55,899 nt of DNA, taken from contig JAISUM010000080.1 in the NCBI GenBank assembly GCA_031272095.1, forward strand, positions 1 to 55,899. Direction: 5' to 3'. Shown in pieces: positions 9,124-18,081 of the stretch (the first letter of the stretch is position 1; each line of letters opens with the position of its first letter). This stretch comes from Candidatus Symbiothrix sp. Lineage in GTDB: Bacteria; Bacteroidota; Bacteroidia; Bacteroidales; Azobacteroidaceae. The translations under genes and the position numbers were made by a program. Below the pieces are notes generated by a model, which searched no databases, was not told the origin of the DNA, and saw only the letters and a list, made by a program, of their open reading frames with translations.

Positions 9124-10077
9124 ATGTTGGATAATTTTATTTTTTCGTTGAATGTCGTCTTGCCGCTATTTGTGCTGATGGCTGCCGGATACATCGTGCG
9201 ACACATCCGAATGGTCAAGCTGCACTTTTTTGCGCAACTCAACAAGTTGGTGTTTCAGTTTTTCCTGCCGTTGATGCTCTTTCAAGATATTCGTTCTTCG
9301 TATAACGGCGATTTTTCCAACACCAAACTGATCATCACGGCGGTGGTCGGCATCACGGCGATCATTGCGCTGTCGTTTCTGATGGTGCCGCTGCTGATCA
9401 AACAATCCGGCAGACGTGGGAGCATCATTCAAGCCATCTATCGCAGCAATTTTTTGATCTACGGATTGCCGTTGGCGACCGGCATGTACGGACAGGAAGC
9501 CGTTGCAGGCATCTCTATGCTGATGTGCATTATGATTCCTTTTTATAATGTGTCGGCGGTCATCATCCTTTCCGTGTTTTCCGAAACCGGCGAAAAGAAG
9601 GCGACCGTTAAAAATGTATTAAAAGACATTGCTACCAATCCCCTGATTCTCGGCAGCATATTGGGCTTGCTGGGCGGCATGACTCACCTCCAATTGCCGG
9701 AATTTCTCGACCGACCTCTGATTTCGCTTGCAATGACAGCCACGCCATTGGCTTTATTTGTGATGGGCGGTGAATTTCGATTCGGTAGCCTGCGCGACAA
9801 TATTGTGCCTGTCATCCTGACTACCGTTACCCGACTGCTGATTGTCCCCGTCATCGTCCTGTTTATTTGCGCCCGATATTTGGAATTTCGCGGTGTAGAT
9901 TTAGCTATTTTGGTCAGTCTGTTTGCGACACCAACGGCGATGGCGAGTTATATTATGGCATACAATATGGGCAACGACGGCAAATTGGCTGGGCAGATCG
10001 TGGTTTTATCGACTGCCTGCTCGTGTGTAACCATTTTTCTGATCATCTACTGTTTGCGGGCGTGGGGATTGCTGTAA
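9124..10077 (+). CDS. AEC (auxin efflux carrier) family transporter
   Basis: This 317-residue integral membrane protein has about ten hydrophobic segments in two halves, as in the AEC/BASS fold. VVLPLFVLMAAGYIVRH, FQFFLPLMLFQDI, TPLALFVMGGEF and ATPTAMASYIMAYNMGND are typical of bacterial AEC members. Characterised relatives move small carboxylates or amino-acid derivatives, but no substrate can be assigned here. It starts 3 bp after the ABC ATPase stop, so it is in the same operon. It is unrelated to the FecCD/ZnuB permeases and cannot be the normal partner of the ATPase. Only 2 bp separate its stop from that of the convergent comM gene. Confidence 0.88.
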   Translation: MLDNFIFSLNVVLPLFVLMAAGYIVRHIRMVKLHFFAQLNKLVFQFFLPLMLFQDIRSSYNGDFSNTKLIITAVVGITAIIALSFLMVPLLIKQSGRRGSIIQAIYRSNFLIYGLPLATGMYGQEAVAGISMLMCIMIPFYNVSAVIILSVFSETGEKKATVKNVLKDIATNPLILGSILGLLGGMTHLQLPEFLDRPLISLAMTATPLALFVMGGEFRFGSLRDNIVPVILTTVTRLLIVPVIVLFICARYLEFRGVDLAILVSLFATPTAMASYIMAYNMGNDGKLAGQIVVLSTACSCVTIFLIIYCLRAWGLL

Positions 10078-10079
10078 TC

Positions 10080-11618
10080 CTATCCCGCCCAGTTTTCTCG
10101 GTCTAAATTGCGATAGCTGATGGCTTCCGCGATGTGATGCCCTAAAACGTGTTCCGACGATTCCAAATCGGCAATAGTGCGGGCGACGCGCAAAATACGG
10201 TCGTATGCGCGGGCAGACAAACTCAAACGCTCCATTGCATTTTTCAGTTGCGCCAATCCTGCGGCGTCGGGTTGCGCATGTTTGTGCAACAGTCGGGTGT
10301 GCATCTGCGCATTGCAATAGATGCCGGTTTCTTCCTTAAAACGCTCTTCCTGCAGTTTTCGGGCTTTGATAACGCGCTCGCGAATGGCTGCGCTCGACTC
10401 CGCCGGACGGGTATCTGAAATCTCTTCAAACGGCACCGGAACAATTTCTATCTGAATATCTATCCGGTCTAACAGCGGACCCGACAGGCGATTCAGATAG
10501 CGCTGCACCTGCTGCGGATGGCAGACACATTCTTTATAAGGATTGTTGTAATGACCGCATGGACAAGGATTCATTGAGGCAATCAGCATAAAGCCCGCCG
10601 GATATTCGACCGTATATTTTGAGCGCGAAACCGTGATTTTGCGGTCTTCCATCGGTTGCCGCAAGACTTCTAAGACGTTTTTGTTAAATTCGGCGATTTC
10701 GTCTAAAAACAGCACGCCATTGTGTGCTAAACTGATTTCGCCGGGTTGCGGAAACGATCCGCCGCCTACCATTGCCACGCTCGAAATGGTGTGGTGCGGA
10801 CTGCGAAACGGGCGAATGGCTATCAACGAGCCGTTGTGGTTGATTTTTCCCGCGACGGAATGAATTTTTGTTGTTTCCAAACTTTCGCTCAACGACAACG
10901 GCGGCAAAATCGACGGAATCCGTTTTGCCAACATGCTTTTCCCTGCACCCGGAGGTCCCACAAACAGCAAATTATGTCCGCCTGCGCAGGCAACTTCTAA
11001 AGCGCGTTTCACGTTTTCCTGCCCCTTGACTTCCGAAAAATCCCATTCCAATACGGCTTGATTGGCATAAAATTCTTTGCGCGGATCGACAAAAGTGCGT
11101 TCCAAAGTCAGCTCGCCGTTGAAAAATCGGATCACTTCGCCCAGATTTTCGACGCCATAGACCTCAATTCCGGCAACGACCGCCGCCTCCCGCGCATTAT
11201 CTCTCGGCAAAATCATTCCCTTGAATCCGGCTTCTTTTGCTTTGATAGCAATCGGCAAAACGCCTTTGATAGATTTCAGCGTACCGTCTAACGACAATTC
11301 GCCCATCATCAAATAATCGCTTACTTTCTCTGCCTTGACGGTTTCGGCGGCAGCTAAAATGCCAATAGCCAAAGGCAAATCATAAGCGGCGCCTTCTTTG
11401 CGAATATCGGCAGGTGCCATATTCACAACAATTTGTTTGCGCGGAAATTTCAGCCCGTAACACTCCAAAGCCGACGTGATTCGCTCATGAGATTCTTTGA
11501 TGCTGACGTCCGGCAATCCGACTAAAAAGAACTTGATTCCCTTACTGCAATTGACTTCAACTGTGATCAGGGTCGCATTGACTCCTTGCAATGCTGCTGC
11601 ATAGACTTTTACTAACAT
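10080..11618 (-). CDS. comM: Mg-chelatase-like AAA+ ATPase ComM/YifB
   Basis: This 512-residue protein of the YifB/ComM family is, from work on homologues, a hexameric helicase that promotes branch migration during natural transformation. An N-terminal Lon-protease-like domain (about 1-165, VEVNCSKGIKFFLVGLPD) precedes the AAA+ core with Walker A VGPPGAGKS near 212 and Walker B GVLFLDEIAEF near 290. CPCGHYNNP...CVC is the family's cysteine motif, and the C-terminal YDRILRVARTIADLE helix ends the family domain. I chose ATG 11618; a TTG three codons upstream is possible. The family is also common in bacteria not known to be competent. Confidence 0.93.
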   Translation of the reverse strand: MLVKVYAAALQGVNATLITVEVNCSKGIKFFLVGLPDVSIKESHERITSALECYGLKFPRKQIVVNMAPADIRKEGAAYDLPLAIGILAAAETVKAEKVSDYLMMGELSLDGTLKSIKGVLPIAIKAKEAGFKGMILPRDNAREAAVVAGIEVYGVENLGEVIRFFNGELTLERTFVDPRKEFYANQAVLEWDFSEVKGQENVKRALEVACAGGHNLLFVGPPGAGKSMLAKRIPSILPPLSLSESLETTKIHSVAGKINHNGSLIAIRPFRSPHHTISSVAMVGGGSFPQPGEISLAHNGVLFLDEIAEFNKNVLEVLRQPMEDRKITVSRSKYTVEYPAGFMLIASMNPCPCGHYNNPYKECVCHPQQVQRYLNRLSGPLLDRIDIQIEIVPVPFEEISDTRPAESSAAIRERVIKARKLQEERFKEETGIYCNAQMHTRLLHKHAQPDAAGLAQLKNAMERLSLSARAYDRILRVARTIADLESSEHVLGHHIAEAISYRNLDRENWAG

Positions 11619-11669
11619 TATCTTCAAAGTTATAGGTTTTCATTTTTTTCTTCTGATAAAATTTGATGT

Positions 11670-12311
11670 TTATGGCGGCGATACTGTCCGGCTGTAAGTT
11701 TGCAGTTGCTCATACAGCGCCGACGCTTTTGCCGGATCTTCGATGATTTGCAGCTGTTGTTGCAAGAGCGGAATATCTTCCTGTGCAGTCAAATAATCCT
11801 GCATCAGCACCAAAGATGCCATCGAAGACGGGTTGTTTTTGATGAATTGTACGATTCTTTCGGTCAGTTGTTGCTTATAATTTTGCGCCGTAACAGTGTC
11901 GGCGACGGCGGCGCGAAGATCGTCGATGAGCTTGTGATTGGTCTGTCTGAAATCTGTCAGCGAATCATTGACGGCATTGCCACGAATTTTCAACATTTCG
12001 GGCGATTGCACGGCGCCTTCGATCGACACATGGTCGCCATTGGCAGCCCAAACCGTGAACCAGATATTTTCTTCTTCGACAAAAATCACCAGCGCTTGCA
12101 GCGAATCGCTTTCGGCAGTGAAACTGAACTTGCCTTTTGTGGCGATCACCGTATCAATTCGGGTATAGAACGAGGCAGGAGTCAGCACTAATAAGCTTGG
12201 ATTGACCAAACCCTGTAAGTCCCCTTCAACAGTGTATGACGGATGCGGAGATTTGCATGCCGTTAGCCCCAGCAAGATTCCAATTCCCAATATGACAAAT
12301 TTCTGTTTCAA
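11670..12311 (-). CDS. DUF4369-type lipoprotein
   Basis: This 213-residue protein has a lipoprotein signal peptide with lipobox LTAC (C19). After it comes a beta-rich domain (YTVEGDLQGL, TRIDTVIATKGKFSFTAE) that looks like DUF4369, the N-terminal domain normally fused to a TlpA-like thioredoxin in Bacteroidota. The remaining residues are helical with no CxxC, so the thiol-disulfide domain is absent. It is probably anchored in the envelope. Its role is unknown; the domain assignment is from pattern similarity and moderate. It is divergent from the DUF4301 gene. Confidence 0.65.
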   Translation of the reverse strand: MKQKFVILGIGILLGLTACKSPHPSYTVEGDLQGLVNPSLLVLTPASFYTRIDTVIATKGKFSFTAESDSLQALVIFVEEENIWFTVWAANGDHVSIEGAVQSPEMLKIRGNAVNDSLTDFRQTNHKLIDDLRAAVADTVTAQNYKQQLTERIVQFIKNNPSSMASLVLMQDYLTAQEDIPLLQQQLQIIEDPAKASALYEQLQTYSRTVSPP

Positions 12312-12336
12312 TGTACAATTTTTTTATTTTAGACTG

Positions 12337-12344
12337 CAAAGATA
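12337..12344 (-). promoter_or_regulatory. -7 box of the DUF4369 lipoprotein gene
   Basis: On the minus strand the bases are TATCTTTG, 25 bp before the start codon. It is one half of a divergent promoter region with the box at 12441. Confidence 0.6.
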
Positions 12345-12440
12345 ATGATTATTCTTAATATTCGATAACATTTATTGAAAAAAATGCAGGTAATCCGAAA
12401 TATTTTTTGCGCAGCTATCAAAACATGTCGCTTTTTTGCT

Positions 12441-12448
12441 TATCTTTG
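12441..12448 (+). promoter_or_regulatory. -7 box of the DUF4301 gene
   Basis: TATCTTTG lies 17 bp before the ATG at 12466. It rules out the in-frame TTG at 12436 as a likely start, since that codon lies upstream of the box. Confidence 0.6.
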
Positions 12449-12465
12449 CCGAAAATTATTGTACT

Positions 12466-13986
12466 ATGTTTACGCAAGAAGATTTATTACAAATAGCAGC
12501 CAAGGGCATTGCGCTTGCTCAATTGGAAGAACAGATTCAGCGTTTCAAAACGGGTTTTCCTTTTTTGTCGATTGTGGCGTCTGCCTCAACGGAGAAGGGG
12601 ATCCAAGTAATTTCGGACGAAGAGCAGCCACGCTTTCTGCAAGCGTGGGAGAATTATCTGCAACAAGACAAGACCATCGTGAAGTTTGTGCCGGCGTCGG
12701 GCGCAGCCAGTCGAATGTTCAAAGATCTGTTTGAATTTCTTGCGGCAGACTACGACCTGCCGACTGCCCCCGCCGAAAAAACTTTTTTCAACGACATTCA
12801 CCGCTTTGCTTTTTACGCAGCGCTGAATCGGGTGTGCCTCGCCAACGAAGGCGCAGATGTTGATCAGTTGATAGCGGCAGGCAAACACAAGGCGATCGTC
12901 GAAAATCTGCTGTCGGCTAAAGGTTTGAATTACGGTCAGTTGCCGAAAGGTTTGTTGCTGTTTCATCAATATCCCGACTATCCGCGCACAGCAATGGAAG
13001 AACATTTGGTCGAAGGCGCTATGTATGCCTGCAATGCGGCGCGACAAGTGAATGTGCATTTTACGGTTTCGCCTGAACATCGCGCCTTGTTTGAAACTTT
13101 AAGCGGCGAAAAATCAGTCGATTATGCCAAACGTTTCGACGTCGCTTATCAAATCGGTTTCAGCGAACAAAAACCGGCGACGGATACTTTGGCTGCCGAT
13201 GCCGACAACCAAGCTTTTCGCGACAATGGTCGTTTGCTCTTCCGTCCGGGCGGGCATGGCGCCTTGATCGAAAACCTGAACGACCTGAACGCCGATATTG
13301 CTTTCGTCAAAAATATCGACAACGTCGTTCCCGATGCACGAAAAGCGCCGACCGTCCTCTATAAAAAACTGCTTGCAGGCGTCTTGGTCAGCTATCAACA
13401 GCAGATGTTTGACTATTTGCAGTTGATCGACTCGGGCAAATATACCCACGAACAGCTGATCGAAATGCTCTATTTCCTGCAAAATCAACTATGCATCAAA
13501 AATCCGGAAACCAAGCATTTGGAAGACGTCGAATTGGTGCTGTATATCAAATCGAAACTCGATCGTCCCCTGCGCGTTTGCGGGATGGTGCGGAATACCG
13601 GCGAGCCGGGAGGCGGTCCGTTTTTGGCGGTCAATCCCGATGGCACCATTTCGCCGCAAGTCTTGGAAAGTTCGCAAATCGACCTCAACGATCCCGATAA
13701 GAAAGCCTTGTTTGAACAGGGAACACATTTCAACCCGGTAGATTTGGTCTGCGGCTTAAAAAATTACAAAGGACAAAAATTCCATCTGCCCGATTTCGTC
13801 GATCAGCAAACCGGCTTTATTTCTGTCAAGTCGAAAAACGGAAAACAGCTGAAAGCGCTCGAACTTCCCGGATTGTGGAACGGTGCTATGTCGGATTGGA
13901 ACACAGTCTTTGTAGAAGTGCCTGTCGAAACTTTCAATCCGGTGAAAACCGTCAATGATTTGCTGCGCAACCAACATCAATCGTGA
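12466..13986 (+). CDS. DUF4301 family protein
   Basis: This 506-residue cytosolic protein has the strongly conserved DUF4301 (PF14134) features: FVPASGAASRMFKDLFEF near residues 75-95, LPKGLLLFHQYPDYPRTAMEEH, LLFRPGGHGALIENLNDL, and RVCGMVRNTGEPGGGPF. The PASGAASRM and RPGGHGALI segments resemble the nucleotide loops of sugar-nucleotide pyrophosphorylases, so a nucleotidyltransferase-like function is possible but unproven. The length is normal for the family, which is largely confined to Bacteroidota. It is a single-gene unit, with its own promoter and an unrelated unit behind. Confidence 0.85.
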   Translation: MFTQEDLLQIAAKGIALAQLEEQIQRFKTGFPFLSIVASASTEKGIQVISDEEQPRFLQAWENYLQQDKTIVKFVPASGAASRMFKDLFEFLAADYDLPTAPAEKTFFNDIHRFAFYAALNRVCLANEGADVDQLIAAGKHKAIVENLLSAKGLNYGQLPKGLLLFHQYPDYPRTAMEEHLVEGAMYACNAARQVNVHFTVSPEHRALFETLSGEKSVDYAKRFDVAYQIGFSEQKPATDTLAADADNQAFRDNGRLLFRPGGHGALIENLNDLNADIAFVKNIDNVVPDARKAPTVLYKKLLAGVLVSYQQQMFDYLQLIDSGKYTHEQLIEMLYFLQNQLCIKNPETKHLEDVELVLYIKSKLDRPLRVCGMVRNTGEPGGGPFLAVNPDGTISPQVLESSQIDLNDPDKKALFEQGTHFNPVDLVCGLKNYKGQKFHLPDFVDQQTGFISVKSKNGKQLKALELPGLWNGAMSDWNTVFVEVPVETFNPVKTVNDLLRNQHQS

Positions 13987-14051
13987 GCTGTTAAGCACAA
14001 TTAAATAATAATAAAATTTACAATATATGCGGGGATTTTCCGAAAAATTTC

Positions 14052-14059
14052 TACCTTTG
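14052..14059 (+). promoter_or_regulatory. -7 box of the secreted propeller gene
   Basis: TACCTTTG lies 29 bp before the ATG at 14089. No TTTG -33 box at the expected distance. Confidence 0.6.
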
Positions 14060-14088
14060 TGGATTGAAACTCAGAAGACAGCAAAAAA

Positions 14089-15714
14089 ATGAAACAAACG
14101 AACTCTCTCGCCGCAGTAATATTCGCCCTCACGTTGGTATTTGGAACGACGAAAGCCCAAGTTACAATCGGAACTTTAGACGACCCGCATGTCGCATCTA
14201 TTTTGACTTTGCGATCATCTTCGCAATGGAATAAAGATACGCTCGGCTTAAAGTTGCCGGTGGTGGCGCTGCCCGATACCGCAAAACTCAATTTGGGCGA
14301 CGCCTTGGTCAAAGACAATGACGTCGATCAGGAAGCGGTAGGAATGCTCATTTATAACAAAACTTACGATCCTTGCAATGGACTGGTGCCTTGTATGTAC
14401 GTCTGGGACGGCGCAACATGGCATCCGGCAGGCTGTGCATTAGAAGGTTGTCCCCCAAAACCGCCCGGATTCTACAATCTGTTGTGGTATTTCGGAAATA
14501 ACAGTTCAGCCAACAGCGGATCACCGGGACTCAAATTTACAAATACCGGCGGGTCATGGACAGTATCCGATGCGTCGGGCGTGGCAAAAATCAATACGGA
14601 AGAAAACTCGCTGACGATTTCGTCCGACGACGGAACGCTGCTCTTTTATTCGCAACACGATATGCTCTATAACATCGATAACGAGCCTATGGAAAACGGC
14701 AGCTTTAAAGGCAACGCCTCCACCGCCGACGGGCTGGCAGCCGCTTATATGGGCGCCAATAAATACCTGATGTTTGCCGTATCCAACGGTTATGCCGGTA
14801 ATCTGACGACGACTGCCACGACTTCTGCCCGCGCAATCGACGCTTATATCATTGATTTGGAAGAAGATAACGGAAGAGGCGCAAAAATCCGATCTATCCA
14901 AATAGAACCTGAACGTACCAGTATCGGCGAAGGCATTGAACTGATTCCCAGAGCCGGAACTTCTTATCAATATTTTCTGATTTATACCGATTGCAAAACA
15001 AGTTGTCCGACGCAAACGCAACGCAGCACGAAAATGTATTCGCGCCTGATTGTGATCGACTCCATCAATCACAACAATATCATCAGCCAAAATTTGGTGG
15101 ACAGCATCTTCTATTTCGGCGCAAACGGCGACTACGGCTTGTCCTATCAGTTGAAAGCCAATCATCAACACAACAAAATTGCAATGGCAAATACCCGTTG
15201 GAATGTTACTTGTCTTGTCGATTTCAACAATTCGACCGGACGTTTTGTAGCAGGTTCTCAACGGGGCGTCAATATAAACGGAGCGTCAAGATACGCCAAT
15301 TACAGTGTCGAATTTTCTCCTGACGATCAATATTTGTACACCAGCAATTATGTAGATAATAACGGCACCGCCAATCCGGGAAGCGAAGTGCGTATTCGGC
15401 AATGGAAAATATCGGATTTGACGAACGTTTTGAATGGTCAAACAAATGTTTATACCACCCCGCTTTGGGAAATACAATACTGGACGCAGACTACCTATCC
15501 GCGAAAAGGAGGCGGCATGCAGTTAGGACCCGACGGCAATATCTATGTTTTGCAATCCTACTCCAACAAAGTCGGCGTGATCAGCAATCCCAATTCCGGC
15601 ACCGATTTAAGCACCCGTTACAATGCCAACGCCATCACATTAAGCGTAACTGTGGCTGATGCTATCGGATTTTGCGAAGGACTGACGCCCCCCGCCGTCC
15701 CGATTGTCGAGTGA
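14089..15714 (+). CDS. Secreted propeller protein resembling gliding-motility-associated surface proteins
   Basis: The first 23 residues are a signal peptide ending at TKAQ. Residues 24-125 have the pattern VTIGTLDDPHVASILTL...GLKLPVVAL...GMLIYN...YVWDGATWHPAG, a beta-sandwich head common in Bacteroidota surface proteins. From 132 on, NLLWYFGNNSS, SGDG-like and DDGTLLFYSQHDMLYN match the propeller found in gliding-motility-associated proteins. Later blades include SVEFSPDDQYLYTSNY and MQLGPDGNIYVLQSYSNKVGVI. The chain ends in VPIVE without a T9SS C-terminal domain or PKD repeats, so its export route and surface attachment are unclear. It is a single-gene unit. Confidence 0.65.
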   Translation: MKQTNSLAAVIFALTLVFGTTKAQVTIGTLDDPHVASILTLRSSSQWNKDTLGLKLPVVALPDTAKLNLGDALVKDNDVDQEAVGMLIYNKTYDPCNGLVPCMYVWDGATWHPAGCALEGCPPKPPGFYNLLWYFGNNSSANSGSPGLKFTNTGGSWTVSDASGVAKINTEENSLTISSDDGTLLFYSQHDMLYNIDNEPMENGSFKGNASTADGLAAAYMGANKYLMFAVSNGYAGNLTTTATTSARAIDAYIIDLEEDNGRGAKIRSIQIEPERTSIGEGIELIPRAGTSYQYFLIYTDCKTSCPTQTQRSTKMYSRLIVIDSINHNNIISQNLVDSIFYFGANGDYGLSYQLKANHQHNKIAMANTRWNVTCLVDFNNSTGRFVAGSQRGVNINGASRYANYSVEFSPDDQYLYTSNYVDNNGTANPGSEVRIRQWKISDLTNVLNGQTNVYTTPLWEIQYWTQTTYPRKGGGMQLGPDGNIYVLQSYSNKVGVISNPNSGTDLSTRYNANAITLSVTVADAIGFCEGLTPPAVPIVE

Positions 15715-15759
15715 AAAAATCCACTCATTTAAAAAAATCATAAATACTTCGCTTTTATA

Positions 15760-15791
15760 ATTGGAATTTTCGTAAATATTTTCTACTTTTG
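15760..15791 (+). promoter_or_regulatory. Promoter of the coiled-coil/zapA operon
   Basis: ATTG (15760-15763) and TACTTTTG (15784-15791) are spaced by 20 bp and lie 20 bp before the ATG at 15812. The transcript would include the coiled-coil gene and zapA. Confidence 0.65.
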
Positions 15792-15811
15792 TAGGCAAAA
15801 TTCGCTTGAAT

Positions 15812-16105
15812 ATGACGGAAGAGCAGACAAAATTGTTATATGTTTTTGAAAATCAGGTACATAGGCTCATGCAGATGTGCAACGACCTGAAAAGCGAAAA
15901 CCATGATTTGGCTGCCTCTATTGCCGAATGGCAAACGAAATATCAGGAACTGGAAGCAGAACTTAAAACAATAGAAGCAAAATACGACAATTTGAAAACC
16001 GCCCGCATCATCGAAGTGAAGCAGGATGATTTCAAAGGAGCGAAAGACAGATTGTCGCGGCTTGTGAGCGAAGTAGATAAGTGTTTGGCATTGTTGAACG
16101 ATTAG
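15812..16105 (+). CDS. Small coiled-coil protein upstream of zapA
   Basis: This 97-residue protein is nearly all heptad-patterned helix (LLYVFENQVHRLMQM, LKSENHDLAASIAEWQ, YQELEAELKTIEAKYDNL), ending in LSRLVSEVDKCLALLND. It has no signal peptide. Its position 5 bp before zapA suggests a cell-division role, like the coiled-coil ZapB that partners ZapA in proteobacteria, but I see no sequence evidence of homology to ZapB. The start at 15812 is preferred over 15806 because it follows the promoter with a normal leader and begins MTEEQ. Confidence 0.75.
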   Translation: MTEEQTKLLYVFENQVHRLMQMCNDLKSENHDLAASIAEWQTKYQELEAELKTIEAKYDNLKTARIIEVKQDDFKGAKDRLSRLVSEVDKCLALLND

Positions 16106-16110
16106 AAAAG

Positions 16111-16413
16111 ATGGCAGAACAGGATTTTTTCAATATTCATTTGCAAATTGCCGGAGATACCTTTCCGTATTATTGTCGCCGGTCGGATGAAGCACGGGTT
16201 CGGAAAGCCGCCGCCAACTATTCGGCAAAATTCAACACCTACAGCACTCATTATGCCGATGCCGGATTTGATAGAAAAGCGTTATTGACTTTGACGGGAT
16301 TTCATTTTGCGGTGGAACTCTTCGACAAACAAACGCAGGAAGATATGTCGCCTATGCTCAACAAAATAGAGCAACTGAACGCCGAGTTGGAAAACTTTTT
16401 TCAAACCATTTGA
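16111..16413 (+). CDS. zapA: Cell division protein ZapA
   Basis: This 100-residue protein has the ZapA layout: a beta-strand N-terminus (FFNIHLQIAGDTFPYYC), the SDEARVRKAAANYSAKFNTY helix with the conserved E/A-x-x-R-x-A pattern, then a long C-terminal coiled coil. ZapA binds and crosslinks FtsZ filaments at the division ring. An upstream in-frame start at 16081 would overlap the preceding gene, so I used the ATG at 16111. It is cotranscribed with the coiled-coil gene and followed by a possible terminator before rny. Confidence 0.87.
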   Translation: MAEQDFFNIHLQIAGDTFPYYCRRSDEARVRKAAANYSAKFNTYSTHYADAGFDRKALLTLTGFHFAVELFDKQTQEDMSPMLNKIEQLNAELENFFQTI

Positions 16414-16473
16414 ACGTTCCGTCACACCCGACCGATTCTTCGATCTGTCCCGCTGATTGCTTTTTGAGTTTTG

Positions 16474-16498
16474 GCTCGAAAAACAGTGAGCGTTTTTT
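16474..16498 (+). terminator. Possible terminator after zapA
   Basis: GCTC (16474-16477) pairs with GAGC (16488-16491) and is followed by G and six T. The stem is short, and an outer CGCT/AGCG pair may extend it. It would separate zapA from rny, or mark the 3' end of a short RNA in this spacer. Confidence 0.4.
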
Positions 16499-16539
16499 GT
16501 GAATAAAGTAAGAAGTTAAATTTTTAATACAATAAAAAA

Positions 16540-18081
16540 ATGGGAATAGTACCGATTATAATTACAGCAGTAATTGCCCTCGTCGTAGGGGGCGCGATTA
16601 TGTGGTTTGTATCCAATTCATTGACCACAGTAAAAAGCAAAAAAATATTGGAAAATGCTCAAAAAGAAGCTGAAACCATCAAAAAAGACAAATTGTTGGA
16701 AGTGAAAGAGCAGTATATTTCGTTAAAAGCGGATTTGGAAAGTCAGGTCAATGCCAAGAACGCCAAACTGCAAGCGACCGAATCCCGATTGAAACAGCAG
16801 GAAATAGCGCTCAATCAACGGCAGTCCGAATTGTCGAAACGACGTAACGAAGTCGATATGATGCGAGAAAACATGCATGGACAATTAGACGCGATAGAGC
16901 GCAAACGTCAAGATTTGGAAAAAATCCACCGGATGGAAATCGAGCGTTTGGAAGTCATATCGGGTATATCGGCGGAAGAGGCAAAAGAACGCCTCTCGCA
17001 ATCGCTGAAAGAAGAAGCCCAGACAGCCGCCGCCGCCTACATCAACGAAGTGATGGAAGAAGCCAAAATGACCGCAAACAAGGAAGCAAAAAAAATCGTT
17101 GTGCAGTCGATTCAACGGGTAGCGACTGAAACGGCTATCGAAAATGCCATCACGGTTTTCCCCATCGAATCCGACGAAATCAAAGGACGCATCATCGGGC
17201 GCGAAGGACGCAATATCAGGGCTTTGGAAGCCGCTACCGGCATCGAAATCATCGTCGATGATACGCCGGAAGCCATCGTCCTCTCCGGTTTTGACCCCGT
17301 CCGCCGCGAAGTCGCCCGCCTTGCTTTGCATCAGTTGGTGCAGGACGGACGTATCCACCCCGCCCGCATCGAAGAAGTAGTGAATAAAGTCCGCAAACAA
17401 GTCGAAGAAGAAATCGTCGAAACCGGCAAACGCACCACCATCGACTTGGGCGTTCACGGTTTGCACCCCGATTTGATTCGGATGATCGGACGTATGAAAT
17501 ACCGTTCCTCCTACGGACAAAACCTCTTGCAACACTCCCGCGAAACGGCAAATCTCTGCGCAGTGATGGCAGCCGAACTCGGCTTAAATCCGCAAAAAGC
17601 AAAACGCGCCGGACTGCTGCACGACATCGGCAAAGTGCCTGACGAAGAACTCGAATTGCCGCACGCTATTTACGGTATGAAACTTGCCGAAAAATACAAA
17701 GAAAAAGCAGATATCTGCAACGCTATCGGAGCGCATCACGACGAAACGGAAATGACCACACTCCTGGCGCCGATAGTGCAGGTCTGCGACGCCATTTCGG
17801 GAGCGCGTCCGGGCGCCCGTCGTGAAATCGTGGAAGCTTATATCAAGCGTTTGAACGATCTGGAACAGTTGGCATTGTCCTATCCGGGCGTAGTCAAAAC
17901 CTACGCGATTCAGGCAGGACGCGAATTGCGCGTCATTGTCGGCGCCGACCGTATCACCGACGTAGAAACCGAAAGTCTGTCGAACGAAATTGCGAAAAAG
18001 ATTCAGGATGAAATGACTTATCCGGGTCAAGTGAAAATCACCGTCATCCGCGAGACACGCGCCGTTGCTTTTGCCAAATAA
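16540..18081 (+). CDS. rny: Ribonuclease Y
   Basis: RNase Y is a membrane-anchored endoribonuclease that starts mRNA decay. The 513-residue protein has an N-terminal membrane helix (residues 3-25), a long coiled coil to about 190, a KH domain with the [12 protein letters not shown] loop near 212, and an HD domain with the [10 protein letters not shown] metal motif near 365 and HHDE near 400. All parts and the length are as expected. The hisH gene begins at the very next base after its stop, so the two are probably translated from one mRNA. Confidence 0.97.
   Translation: MGIVPIIITAVIALVVGGAIMWFVSNSLTTVKSKKILENAQKEAETIKKDKLLEVKEQYISLKADLESQVNAKNAKLQATESRLKQQEIALNQRQSELSKRRNEVDMMRENMHGQLDAIERKRQDLEKIHRMEIERLEVISGISAEEAKERLSQSLKEEAQTAAAAYINEVMEEAKMTANKEAKKIVVQSIQRVATETAIENAITVFPIESDEIKGRIIGREGRNIRALEAATGIEIIVDDTPEAIVLSGFDPVRREVARLALHQLVQDGRIHPARIEEVVNKVRKQVEEEIVETGKRTTIDLGVHGLHPDLIRMIGRMKYRSSYGQNLLQHSRETANLCAVMAAELGLNPQKAKRAGLLHDIGKVPDEELELPHAIYGMKLAEKYKEKADICNAIGAHHDETEMTTLLAPIVQVCDAISGARPGARREIVEAYIKRLNDLEQLALSYPGVVKTYAIQAGRELRVIVGADRITDVETESLSNEIAKKIQDEMTYPGQVKITVIRETRAVAFAK

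Noticed and set aside
11625..11632. TAACTTTG (minus strand) before comM as a promoter
   Set aside because: It would start transcription almost at the ATG with no leader and has no -33 box; chance match is as likely.
16885..17535. A 216-codon minus-strand frame inside rny
   Set aside because: Phe/Asp-rich mirror of the RNase Y coiled coil and KH region; no promoter or domain.
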